In this document: positions 17,568-24,038 of the stretch, piece after piece
How the letters are laid out: each line of letters opens with the position of its first letter
Position numbering within the stretch: position 1 is the first letter of the stretch
Assembly (NCBI RefSeq): GCF_900100205.1
Contig: NZ_FNEQ01000005.1
Span: forward strand, 1 to 64,000
Reading direction: 5' to 3'
Length of the DNA: 64,000 bases
Origin: Duganella sp. OV510
GTDB lineage: Bacteria > Pseudomonadota > Gammaproteobacteria > Burkholderiales > Burkholderiaceae_D
The notes under the pieces: model-generated
Seen by the model: the letters and a program-made list of their open reading frames with translations, nothing else
Database searches by the model: none
Told to the model about the DNA's origin: nothing
Program-made: the position numbers and the translations under genes

Positions 17568-18230
17568 ATGCTAGTGAACACCGGCAGCACCAACAGCATC
17601 GCCCAGCAAGGCGACCAGGTTAAAGTGCTGATTGCGCACGGCGACGCGATCGTCAACGCCGGCCTGGCCGCGCTGCTCGGCGCGCACAGCGACATGCACA
17701 TCGCGTTCGGCGGCGATCAACTGGCCGCGCACCGCACCGCCGACGTCATCATCCTCGATCATCGCAGCGGCCTGGAACACATGCGCCGCAGCGCCGCCGC
17801 ACACCATGGCGAGCATCAGCCGCGCGTGCTGATCGTGACGCAGCTGGAACGCGAATGGGAAGTGCGCACCGCCATGATGGCCGGCGTGCACGGTTACCTG
17901 CTGCAAAACTCGGACACCGAACAGTTGCTGACCGCCGTGCGCACGCTGAGCCGCGGCATGCGCTACCTGAGCGCGGAACTAAGCCGCTGCGTGGCCGACA
18001 GCTTCACCCGCATCGGCCTGACCAGCCGCGAGACGGACGTGCTGCAACTGCTGGCACAAGGCCAGTGCAACAAGTCGATCGCGCGCGAGCTGGGCATCGG
18101 CGTGGGCACGGTGAAAACCCATGTCAAAGGCCTTTTTGACAAGCTTGGCGCAACAGCACGCACGCACGCGGTAGTGCTGGCCACACGGCGCGGCCTGGTC
18201 GGCGAGCCATATGCGCATCAACCACACTGA
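17568..18230 (+). CDS. LuxR-type regulator with degenerate receiver domain
   Basis: The 220-residue protein has the size and fold pattern of a NarL response regulator, but its phosphorylation pocket is damaged. The paired acidic residues are replaced by H24-G25-D26, the conserved lysine is Q113 (GYLLQNS), while the aspartate D64 (IILDHRSG) and T91 remain. The DNA-binding domain (about 150-210, LTSRETDVLQLLAQG, TVKTHVKGLFDKL) is intact. It probably acts without normal phosphorylation. AGGGAGAG upstream of the ATG at 17568 supports this start over the longer frame from 17511. Divergent from the regulator at 17406. Confidence 0.87.
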   Translation: MLVNTGSTNSIAQQGDQVKVLIAHGDAIVNAGLAALLGAHSDMHIAFGGDQLAAHRTADVIILDHRSGLEHMRRSAAAHHGEHQPRVLIVTQLEREWEVRTAMMAGVHGYLLQNSDTEQLLTAVRTLSRGMRYLSAELSRCVADSFTRIGLTSRETDVLQLLAQGQCNKSIARELGIGVGTVKTHVKGLFDKLGATARTHAVVLATRRGLVGEPYAHQPH

Positions 18231-18259
18231 ACGCATCGATTCCGTTGTAAAATCACCGG

Positions 18260-18592
18260 ATGCACGGCCCGAAACTCACCACCAGCGCAGCACATCGCCA
18301 GACGCGTTGTCAACGCGTCATGATGCTGTTCGTCCTGCTGTTCCTGGCGTTGCAGCTGATTGGTGTCGCTTCCCACAACCACGACTACGCGCAGCACGAA
18401 CCTGATTGTGCCGCTTGCGTCATCGCCGACCTGCCGGTTGGCGGCGTACCGCCGATGTCCGTATCGCTTGCGCCGCTGCCTCCGCAAGCCGCCCTGCCGG
18501 TGCTGGCGCCAATCACGGTGGTGCATGTCGCGCAAACCAGCTATCTCACTCCGCCTTCCCACGCGCCGCCCGGCGTTGCTGTTTTCTCCTGA
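18260..18592 (+). CDS. DUF2946-like small secreted/anchored protein
   Basis: This 110-residue protein has a basic N-terminus, one hydrophobic helix (about 20-37, MLFVLLFLALQLIG) and then a short His/Cys segment, ASHNHDYAQHEPDCAAC, typical of DUF2946-like proteins, which tend to sit next to TonB receptors and copper or other metal genes. The rest is proline-rich. The histidines and the C-x2-C suggest metal binding outside the cytoplasm; this is inferred. The receptor gene begins 77 bp downstream on the same strand. No clear Shine-Dalgarno precedes the ATG, so the start is uncertain. Confidence 0.68.
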   Translation: MHGPKLTTSAAHRQTRCQRVMMLFVLLFLALQLIGVASHNHDYAQHEPDCAACVIADLPVGGVPPMSVSLAPLPPQAALPVLAPITVVHVAQTSYLTPPSHAPPGVAVFS

Positions 18593-18669
18593 CCGATTCT
18601 GATTACTGATCGTTGCGCAGCCCTGCAAGGCTGCCGCATCGCCACGCCTGAACATTCCAAGGATTTAAT

Positions 18670-20772
18670 ATGCAACTCCGTACCCTGCCGCTGCTGCTGG
18701 CCACCATTTTCTCCACCCACCAGGCGTTCGCCGACGACGATGGCGTCCTGCCGCAGGTGGAAGTCACCGCCGCGCACCTGAAAAGCGCGCGTATCGATTT
18801 GTCGCCGAATGTCGGCACCACCATCTACAGCATCGACAAGCACATGGTCGACCAACTGGGCCAGGGCGATAACACGCCGTTCAACGAAGTGCTGCTGCGG
18901 CTTCCCGGCGTCAGCCAGGATTCGAAGGGCTCCGGCTCGATCCACGTGCGCGACGATCACGCCAATGTGCAGTACCGCGTCAACGGCGTGCAGCTGCCGG
19001 AGTCGATCAGCGGCTTCGGCCAGTCGATCGACACGCGCTTTGTGGCATCGACCGATTTCATTACCGGCGCGCTGCCGGCGCAATTCGGCCTGCGTACGTC
19101 GGGCATCGTCGATATCCAGACCAAGGAAGGACAGCCGCAGTCCGGCGGGCGGATCGGCGTATTGGTCGGCAGTCACGATTATGTGCAACCGAGCGCGGAG
19201 TTCTTCGGCACGCAGGGAGCGTTCAATTACTACCTGTCCGGCAGCTACCTGTCGAATAATCTCGGCATCGAGAATCCGCTGCCGACGCGCAGCGCGGTGC
19301 ACGACGAAACGCGCCAGGCCAAATCCTTCGGCACCCTGTCCTACTTCGTGGACGATAACACCCGCCTGGGCCTGATGTTTGGCACCTACAACGGCCGCTT
19401 CCAGATTCCCAACAATCCCGACCAGCAGCCATCGTTTGCCGTTGGCGGCGCCAGCGTGCCCGACTCCTCGCAACTGGATGAGCGCCAGCGCGAGCTGAAT
19501 CGCTTCCTGGTGCTATCGCTGCAAAAAAGTGTCGGCGATCTGAATTATCAGCTGTCTGGCTTCCATCAGTATTCGGAGCTGCATTACACGCCGGACCCGA
19601 TCGGTGATCTGGCCTACAATGGCGTCGCCTCCAACACGCTGCGCTCGAATACCGCAAACGGCCTGCAATTCGACGCCAGCTACAAGCTGAATGCTACGCA
19701 TACGCTGCGCACCGGCCTGGCCTACACGCGCCAGACCACGCACAGCGACAACACGGTTGGCGTGTTCGACCTGAACGACGATGGCACGCAAGCCAGCACC
19801 GACCCGCGCACCATCATCGACAACAGCAGCAAGACAGGCAAGCTGTCCAGCGTCTACCTGCAGGATGAATGGCATATCGGCGCGCCGCTGACGATCAACT
19901 ACGGTGTGCGCTTCGACATGGTGGACGCCTACGTCAACGAGCAGCAGTGGAGCCCGCGCATCAACCTCGCCTACCAGCTGGCCAAGGGCACGGCGCTGCA
20001 TGCCGGATACTCGCGCTATTTCACGCCGCCGCCGCAGGAGTTGGCGGCGCAGTCCAGCATCGACAAATACGCGGGCACGTCGAACGCGCCTGAAGTGGCG
20101 GTATCAGACAACGTCAAGTCCGAGCGCACCAACTACTATGACGTCGGCATCAGCCACCAGGTGACCAGCGCCTTGACGATGACGGCAGACGCCTACTACA
20201 AGAAGATCCGCAACATGCTGGACGAAGGCCAGTTCGGCCAGGCGCTGATCCTGTCGCCGTTCAACTACGACCGTGGCTACGCCAAGGGTCTGGAACTGTC
20301 GGCGGTGTACAGCCAGAAGGACTGGGGCGGCTTCCTCAACTTCACCACGCAGAAGGCGGAAGGCAGCAACATCACCTCCGGCCAATCGCTGTTCGGGCCG
20401 GACGAACTGGCGTATATCGCCAACCACTACATCCACGTTGACCACGACCAGACTGTCACGGTATCCGGCGGCGCCCATTACCACTGGGGTGACTCGCAGA
20501 TCAGCGGCGACGTCCTGTACGGCAGCGGCCTGCGCATGACACCGGACGACGGCGCGCCCAACTCCGGCCACCTGCCGCACTACACCACCGTCAACCTGGC
20601 ACTGACGCACACCTGGAAAGCCACGCCGGTCGGCACGGTCGAAGGCCGCCTGGCGCTGGTCAACGCTTTCGACAAGGTCTACCTGCTGCGCGACGGCTCA
20701 GGTGTCGGTGTCGGCGCCCCGCAATACGGCGAACGCCGCTCGCTCTACGCCGGCATCTCAACCAGCTTCTAA
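18670..20772 (+). CDS. TonB-dependent receptor (metal or small-ligand type)
   Basis: The 700-residue outer-membrane receptor has a signal peptide (1-21, HQAFADD), the TonB-box-like LPQVEVTA, a plug (about 40-160, with LLRLPGVSQDSKGSGSIHVR and VNGVQLPE) and a beta-barrel ending in SYAGISTSF-like aromatic strands. It has no STN signalling domain, so it is not a surface-signalling receptor. The preceding gene encodes a His/Cys-rich DUF2946-like protein, which in other genomes accompanies metal receptors. Substrate is therefore guessed to be a metal complex, with low certainty. Confidence 0.88.
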   Translation: MQLRTLPLLLATIFSTHQAFADDDGVLPQVEVTAAHLKSARIDLSPNVGTTIYSIDKHMVDQLGQGDNTPFNEVLLRLPGVSQDSKGSGSIHVRDDHANVQYRVNGVQLPESISGFGQSIDTRFVASTDFITGALPAQFGLRTSGIVDIQTKEGQPQSGGRIGVLVGSHDYVQPSAEFFGTQGAFNYYLSGSYLSNNLGIENPLPTRSAVHDETRQAKSFGTLSYFVDDNTRLGLMFGTYNGRFQIPNNPDQQPSFAVGGASVPDSSQLDERQRELNRFLVLSLQKSVGDLNYQLSGFHQYSELHYTPDPIGDLAYNGVASNTLRSNTANGLQFDASYKLNATHTLRTGLAYTRQTTHSDNTVGVFDLNDDGTQASTDPRTIIDNSSKTGKLSSVYLQDEWHIGAPLTINYGVRFDMVDAYVNEQQWSPRINLAYQLAKGTALHAGYSRYFTPPPQELAAQSSIDKYAGTSNAPEVAVSDNVKSERTNYYDVGISHQVTSALTMTADAYYKKIRNMLDEGQFGQALILSPFNYDRGYAKGLELSAVYSQKDWGGFLNFTTQKAEGSNITSGQSLFGPDELAYIANHYIHVDHDQTVTVSGGAHYHWGDSQISGDVLYGSGLRMTPDDGAPNSGHLPHYTTVNLALTHTWKATPVGTVEGRLALVNAFDKVYLLRDGSGVGVGAPQYGERRSLYAGISTSF

Positions 20773-20790
20773 TTCAAATGCCGGCAATTG

Positions 20791-20829
20791 ATTAGGAGTC
20801 CTTGACAAATCCATTTTTGGGTGTATGAT
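20791..20829 (+). promoter_or_regulatory. Sigma-70 promoter with overlapping dyad operator for the MarR gene
   Basis: TTGACA (20802-20807) and TATGAT (20824-20829) form a near-consensus promoter with a 16-bp spacer. The palindrome AGGAGTCCT (20794-20802) overlaps the first base of the -35 box. The same 12-mer ATTAGGAGTCCT recurs at 21522-21533 before the next gene. Transcription would begin close to the ATG at 20837, so the mRNA may be nearly leaderless, and the in-frame ATG at 20825 lies inside the -10 box and cannot be the start if this promoter is used. Confidence 0.6.
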
Positions 20830-20836
20830 GCAGGAC

Positions 20837-21490
20837 ATGGACACCAAATCTAACAAGCTGTGGCAGGATACACCGGACGTTTCGGCCCGTATCGTTACCT
20901 CTATCGGACGCATCGCCAGTGTGATGCGTTCCGGTATGTGGGAGTTTGCCACGGCCGAGAATCTGAATCCCACCCAGGCCGAGATGCTGCAACTGCTGCA
21001 AGGCCGGAAACAGGGTGTGCGCCTGTCCTGGCTCGCTGCGCAGTTGTCGATCAGCGCCGCCAGTGCCAGCGATTCGGTTTCTGCCTTGGTGTCCAAGGGT
21101 TTGCTGTACAAGGCGCGCGCAGAAGATGACGGCCGTGCCACCGCGCTATTCCTTACACCGGAAGGCGCGGCCATGGCGGCCCGTATCGGTAGTGCCCTGG
21201 GTTTTGCGGAACAAGCCGCTGCCGCCCTGCCTGCGTCACAACAGGCGGAGCTGCTGACCGGTTTATTCAAACTGATCGCGCAGTTGCAGAAAACAGATCG
21301 CTTCCCCGAAATGCGTGCCTGCCTGTCGTGCCGGTTCTTTGAACCGAACGCGCATCCAGGCAAGCCAGCGCCGCACCACTGCAAGCTGGTGAATGCGCCG
21401 CTGTCGGTGCCGCTGTTGCGCACGGATTGCCTTGAACACGAGCCGGCCGATCCGGCAGCCAAGGCGCGTAACTGGAAAGTTTTTGCTTAG
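20837..21490 (+). CDS. MarR-family regulator with C-terminal four-cysteine extension
   Basis: The 217-residue regulator has a winged helix-turn-helix at about residues 45-115 (LNPTQAEMLQLLQ, LSWLAAQLSISAASASDSVSALVSKGLL, wing with DDGRATALFLT). It is longer than the usual 140-160 residues. The added C-terminal part has four cysteines spaced C162-x2-C165-x16-C182-x15-C198, with nearby histidines (HHC and DCLEH). This spacing suggests a bound metal or Fe-S cluster, or thiol switch. Downstream genes encode a CxxC AhpD-fold protein and a CPGC thiol-redox protein, which fits redox sensing. Autoregulation through AGGAGTCCT is inferred. Confidence 0.85.
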   Translation: MDTKSNKLWQDTPDVSARIVTSIGRIASVMRSGMWEFATAENLNPTQAEMLQLLQGRKQGVRLSWLAAQLSISAASASDSVSALVSKGLLYKARAEDDGRATALFLTPEGAAMAARIGSALGFAEQAAAALPASQQAELLTGLFKLIAQLQKTDRFPEMRACLSCRFFEPNAHPGKPAPHHCKLVNAPLSVPLLRTDCLEHEPADPAAKARNWKVFA

Positions 21491-21521
21491 TTTGTTCTCA
21501 CTCGTTTTTTTAACTATTTTA

Positions 21522-21533
21522 ATTAGGAGTCCT
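21522..21533 (+). promoter_or_regulatory. Second copy of ATTAGGAGTCCT, overlapping a ribosome-binding site
   Basis: The 12-mer is identical to that at 20791-20802. Here TAGGAGTCCTA forms an 11-bp palindrome with a single central base. Its AGGAG is also a good Shine-Dalgarno sequence for the ATG at 21537, so the repeat could be coincidence or a second operator of the MarR protein. Confidence 0.45.
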
Positions 21534-21536
21534 ATC

Positions 21537-22079
21537 ATGTCTCGCATCGCTCTCGTTACCCCTGCCGATACCACCGGCGAACGTCAACAACTGCTGGCTC
21601 AAATCAACGGCGCCTTCGGCGTCACCCCTAACATGTTCAAGGCCGTCGCCAATTCGACCGCCGCGCTGAAATCGATGTGGGGCTCGTTCGGCGCGCTGGG
21701 CGGCGGCGTCATCAACGCCAAGCTCGGCGAGCAGATCGCCGTCGCCATCGCCGACCGCAATGAATGCGAATACTGCCTGGCCGCGCACACCGCGCTGGGC
21801 CGCAAGGCTGGCGCCAGCGCCGAAGAAATGGCAGCTGCCCAAGCCGGCCAGTCGAGCGATCCGAAAACCGCCGCCGCCCTGCGCTTCGCTACCGCCGTGG
21901 TCAACAACCGCGCGCAGATCAGCGATGAAGAAGTGACCGCCTTGCGCGACGCCGGTTTCAATGACGAAGAAATCGTCGAGATCCTGGCCCACGTGGCGCT
22001 GAACCTGTTCACCAACTACGTCAACGTGGCGTTCAAGGTGCCGGTCGACTTCCCATCGGTCAAGCTGCGCGCCAAATAA
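21537..22079 (+). CDS. Carboxymuconolactone decarboxylase/AhpD-family protein
   Basis: The 180-residue protein carries the AhpD-fold redox motif as E76-C77-E78-Y79-C80-x3-H84 in the helix after NAKLGEQIAVAIADRN. This CxxCxxxH motif is typical of peroxidase-related members of the family, which reduce peroxides or peroxidised partners rather than decarboxylate lactones. No signal peptide, so cytoplasmic. AGGAG lies seven bases before the ATG at 21537. The gene for a CPGC protein follows 9 bp after its stop, and a four-cysteine MarR gene lies just upstream, so the three probably form one redox operon. Confidence 0.88.
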   Translation: MSRIALVTPADTTGERQQLLAQINGAFGVTPNMFKAVANSTAALKSMWGSFGALGGGVINAKLGEQIAVAIADRNECEYCLAAHTALGRKAGASAEEMAAAQAGQSSDPKTAAALRFATAVVNNRAQISDEEVTALRDAGFNDEEIVEILAHVALNLFTNYVNVAFKVPVDFPSVKLRAK

Positions 22080-22088
22080 GGAGCGGCC

Positions 22089-22598
22089 ATGAACTCTATC
22101 GCCCCCGAACTCCAGGTTGCGTCGTGGCTGAACACCGCCCGGCCGCTGTCGCTGGAACAGTTGCGCGGCAAGGTCGTGGTGATCTACGCCTTCCAGATGC
22201 TGTGCCCCGGTTGCGTTGCGCACGGCATCCCGCAGGCCAAGGCCATCCGCGCCGCGTTCGACCAACAGGATGTGGCGGTGCTCGGACTGCATTCGGTGTT
22301 CGAGCACCATGAAGTGATGAACCGCGCCGCACTGGAAGCCTTTGTGCACGAGTACCGCATCGACTTCCCGGTGGCGATAGACCAGCCGTCGGCCCACGGG
22401 CCGATTCCGCTGACCATGGACGAATACCAGCTGCGCGGTACGCCGACGTTGCTGGTCATCGATCGCCAGGGACGGCTGCGGCTGCACCACTTCGGCCGCG
22501 CCGACGACATCAAGGTCGGTGCTCTCATCGGCCAACTGGTGGCAGAAAGCACAGCGCAGCAGGTGCAGTGCGACGATACCGCCTGCAGCATACGCTGA
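22089..22598 (+). CDS. AhpC/TSA (TlpA-like) thiol-redox protein
   Basis: The 169-residue thioredoxin-fold protein has the active site C39-P-G-C42 after VVVIYAFQML, the cis-proline motif GTPTLLVID at about 117-125 and a C-terminal CDDTACS pair that might act as resolving thiols. There is no signal peptide, so it is cytoplasmic, unlike many TlpA proteins. It starts 9 bp after the AhpD-like gene. Likely reaction: reduction of disulfides or peroxides using an unknown donor. The physical link to the AhpD-like protein suggests they exchange electrons. Confidence 0.85.
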   Translation: MNSIAPELQVASWLNTARPLSLEQLRGKVVVIYAFQMLCPGCVAHGIPQAKAIRAAFDQQDVAVLGLHSVFEHHEVMNRAALEAFVHEYRIDFPVAIDQPSAHGPIPLTMDEYQLRGTPTLLVIDRQGRLRLHHFGRADDIKVGALIGQLVAESTAQQVQCDDTACSIR

Positions 22599-22670
22599 TA
22601 CCTCGATCGCCAGGGTTTCTGTCCCGGTCTTGTCGGTTTATACTTGCTCAGTTACGGTGAGGAGAGGCAG

Positions 22671-23501
22671 ATGAGATTACTAAAAACCCTGGCGATGATC
22701 ATCGCCGCAGCAGCATTGAGCAGTTGCGCGATGTGGCGCAGTCCAAGCGGCATCAAGCAAACCGGCAGCATTGTCGATTATCTGTACCCGGACGCCAGGA
22801 CGCCGCCGGCGCTGACGCCGACCGTGGTAAAACTGCGGCCACCAGTCAAGGTGGGCATCGCCTTCGTGCCAGGCTCGAACTGGAACAACGGCCTGCCTGA
22901 AGCAGCGAAGATGAAACTGCTGGAACGCGTGCGCGACTCCTTCTCCCGCCACGAGTACATCGGCAAGATCGAAATCATCCCCTCGCAGTACCTGAAGGCC
23001 AAGGGCGGCTTCACCAACCTTGAACAGGTGGCACGCATGTTCGACGTGGAAGTCGTCACCCTGCTCTCCTACGACCAGGTGCAGTTCAACGACAGCAATG
23101 CGCTGTCGGTACTGTACTGGACCATCATCGGCGCCTATGTGGTTCAGGGCGAACAATATGACGTGCAAACCATGCTGGATGCCGCCGTGTTCGACGTCCG
23201 AACGCACCAGTTGCTGTTACGCGCGCCGGGCACCAGCCGCGTCAAGGGGAGTGCCAGCCTGTCCGGCCTGAGCGCGAAGTCGCGCATGGCCGGCGGCGAA
23301 GGCTACGAGCGCGCGCTCGATCAGTTGGTGCCGGCGCTGCAATCGGAGCTGGATGGCTTCCGTGAACGCATCAAGAACAACGCCGCCTACCAGGTTGAAA
23401 ACAAGGCCGGCTACAAAGGCGGCGGCGCCATGGGTTGGATCAGCCTTGCGATGGCAATGCTGTTGGGTGGCGTGGCCTATGCCGTTGGCCGCCGCCGCTG
23501 A
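22671..23501 (+). CDS. Rhombotarget lipoprotein (GlyGly-CTERM-type substrate)
   Basis: The 276-residue protein begins with a lipoprotein signal peptide and lipobox LSSC with C19. A central domain of about 200 residues has no recognised catalytic motif. The C-terminus is a sorting tail: GGG (within YKGGGAMG), a hydrophobic helix of about 17 residues, then RRR. This tripartite tail is what rhombosortase recognises and cuts. A GAGGAG lies before the ATG at 22671; the longer frame from a TTG at 22644 is unlikely. The rhombosortase gene overlaps its 3' end. Cutting would release the protein from its C-terminal membrane anchor, leaving the lipid anchor. Biological role unknown. Confidence 0.85.
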   Translation: MRLLKTLAMIIAAAALSSCAMWRSPSGIKQTGSIVDYLYPDARTPPALTPTVVKLRPPVKVGIAFVPGSNWNNGLPEAAKMKLLERVRDSFSRHEYIGKIEIIPSQYLKAKGGFTNLEQVARMFDVEVVTLLSYDQVQFNDSNALSVLYWTIIGAYVVQGEQYDVQTMLDAAVFDVRTHQLLLRAPGTSRVKGSASLSGLSAKSRMAGGEGYERALDQLVPALQSELDGFRERIKNNAAYQVENKAGYKGGGAMGWISLAMAMLLGGVAYAVGRRR

Positions 23502-23997
23502 ACTGCTGGAATTCGACCGCCAGGCCATGTTGGCGGGCGAAATCTGGCGCCTGTGGACCGGGCACCTGGTCCATTACTCGGCACAGCATGCGCTGGTCGA
23601 CTTTGCCACTGCGCTGATTGCCAGTGCCATCGTCCTTCCCACGGTTGGTTGGCGGCGCCTGACTCTCCTGCTGGCGATGGCGACGCCACTGATCAGCGCT
23701 GGCCTGCTGCTGCTCGCGCCGGAATGCCTGCACTATCGCGGCGCTTCCGGCATCGCCGTCATGCTGGTGGTGCTGGCGGCACGCACGCTCTGGCCGCGTT
23801 CCGGCATGGGTGGACGTACGGCGTTGCTCCTGCTAGCCGTCACGCTATTGGCCAAGATCGCCGCCGAAGCCGGCGGCCTTGCAGCGCCATGGTCTGGCCT
23901 CCCAGAGGACGTCCGGGTGGTCTGGCAGGCGCACCTGCTGGGCGCCATCGTCGCCCTGACGATCAGGCTCGCCCCTTCCCACAAGGTCGTAGTATAG
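23479..23997 (+). CDS. rrtA: Rhombosortase (rhomboid-family intramembrane serine protease)
   Basis: The protein is 172 residues from the ATG at 23479, with at least five membrane helices. It shows the rhombosortase features: WRLWTGHLVHYS near the N-terminus (the usual helix 1-2 junction), catalytic serine S90 in HYRGASG and histidine H152 in WQAHLLG. Rhombosortases are short rhomboids that process GlyGly-CTERM proteins, and the only such substrate visible here is the lipoprotein encoded just upstream. The frame remains open upstream; GTG at 23467 or TTG at 23446 would add a hydrophobic N-terminus encoded inside the substrate's sorting tail. No clear Shine-Dalgarno precedes the ATG, so the start is uncertain. 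Confidence 0.85.
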   Translation: MPLAAAAELLEFDRQAMLAGEIWRLWTGHLVHYSAQHALVDFATALIASAIVLPTVGWRRLTLLLAMATPLISAGLLLLAPECLHYRGASGIAVMLVVLAARTLWPRSGMGGRTALLLLAVTLLAKIAAEAGGLAAPWSGLPEDVRVVWQAHLLGAIVALTIRLAPSHKVVV

Positions 23998-24038
23998 GCA
24001 TAATTCCTCCGATCTGAAGGATCGTGAGGGAGAATGAC

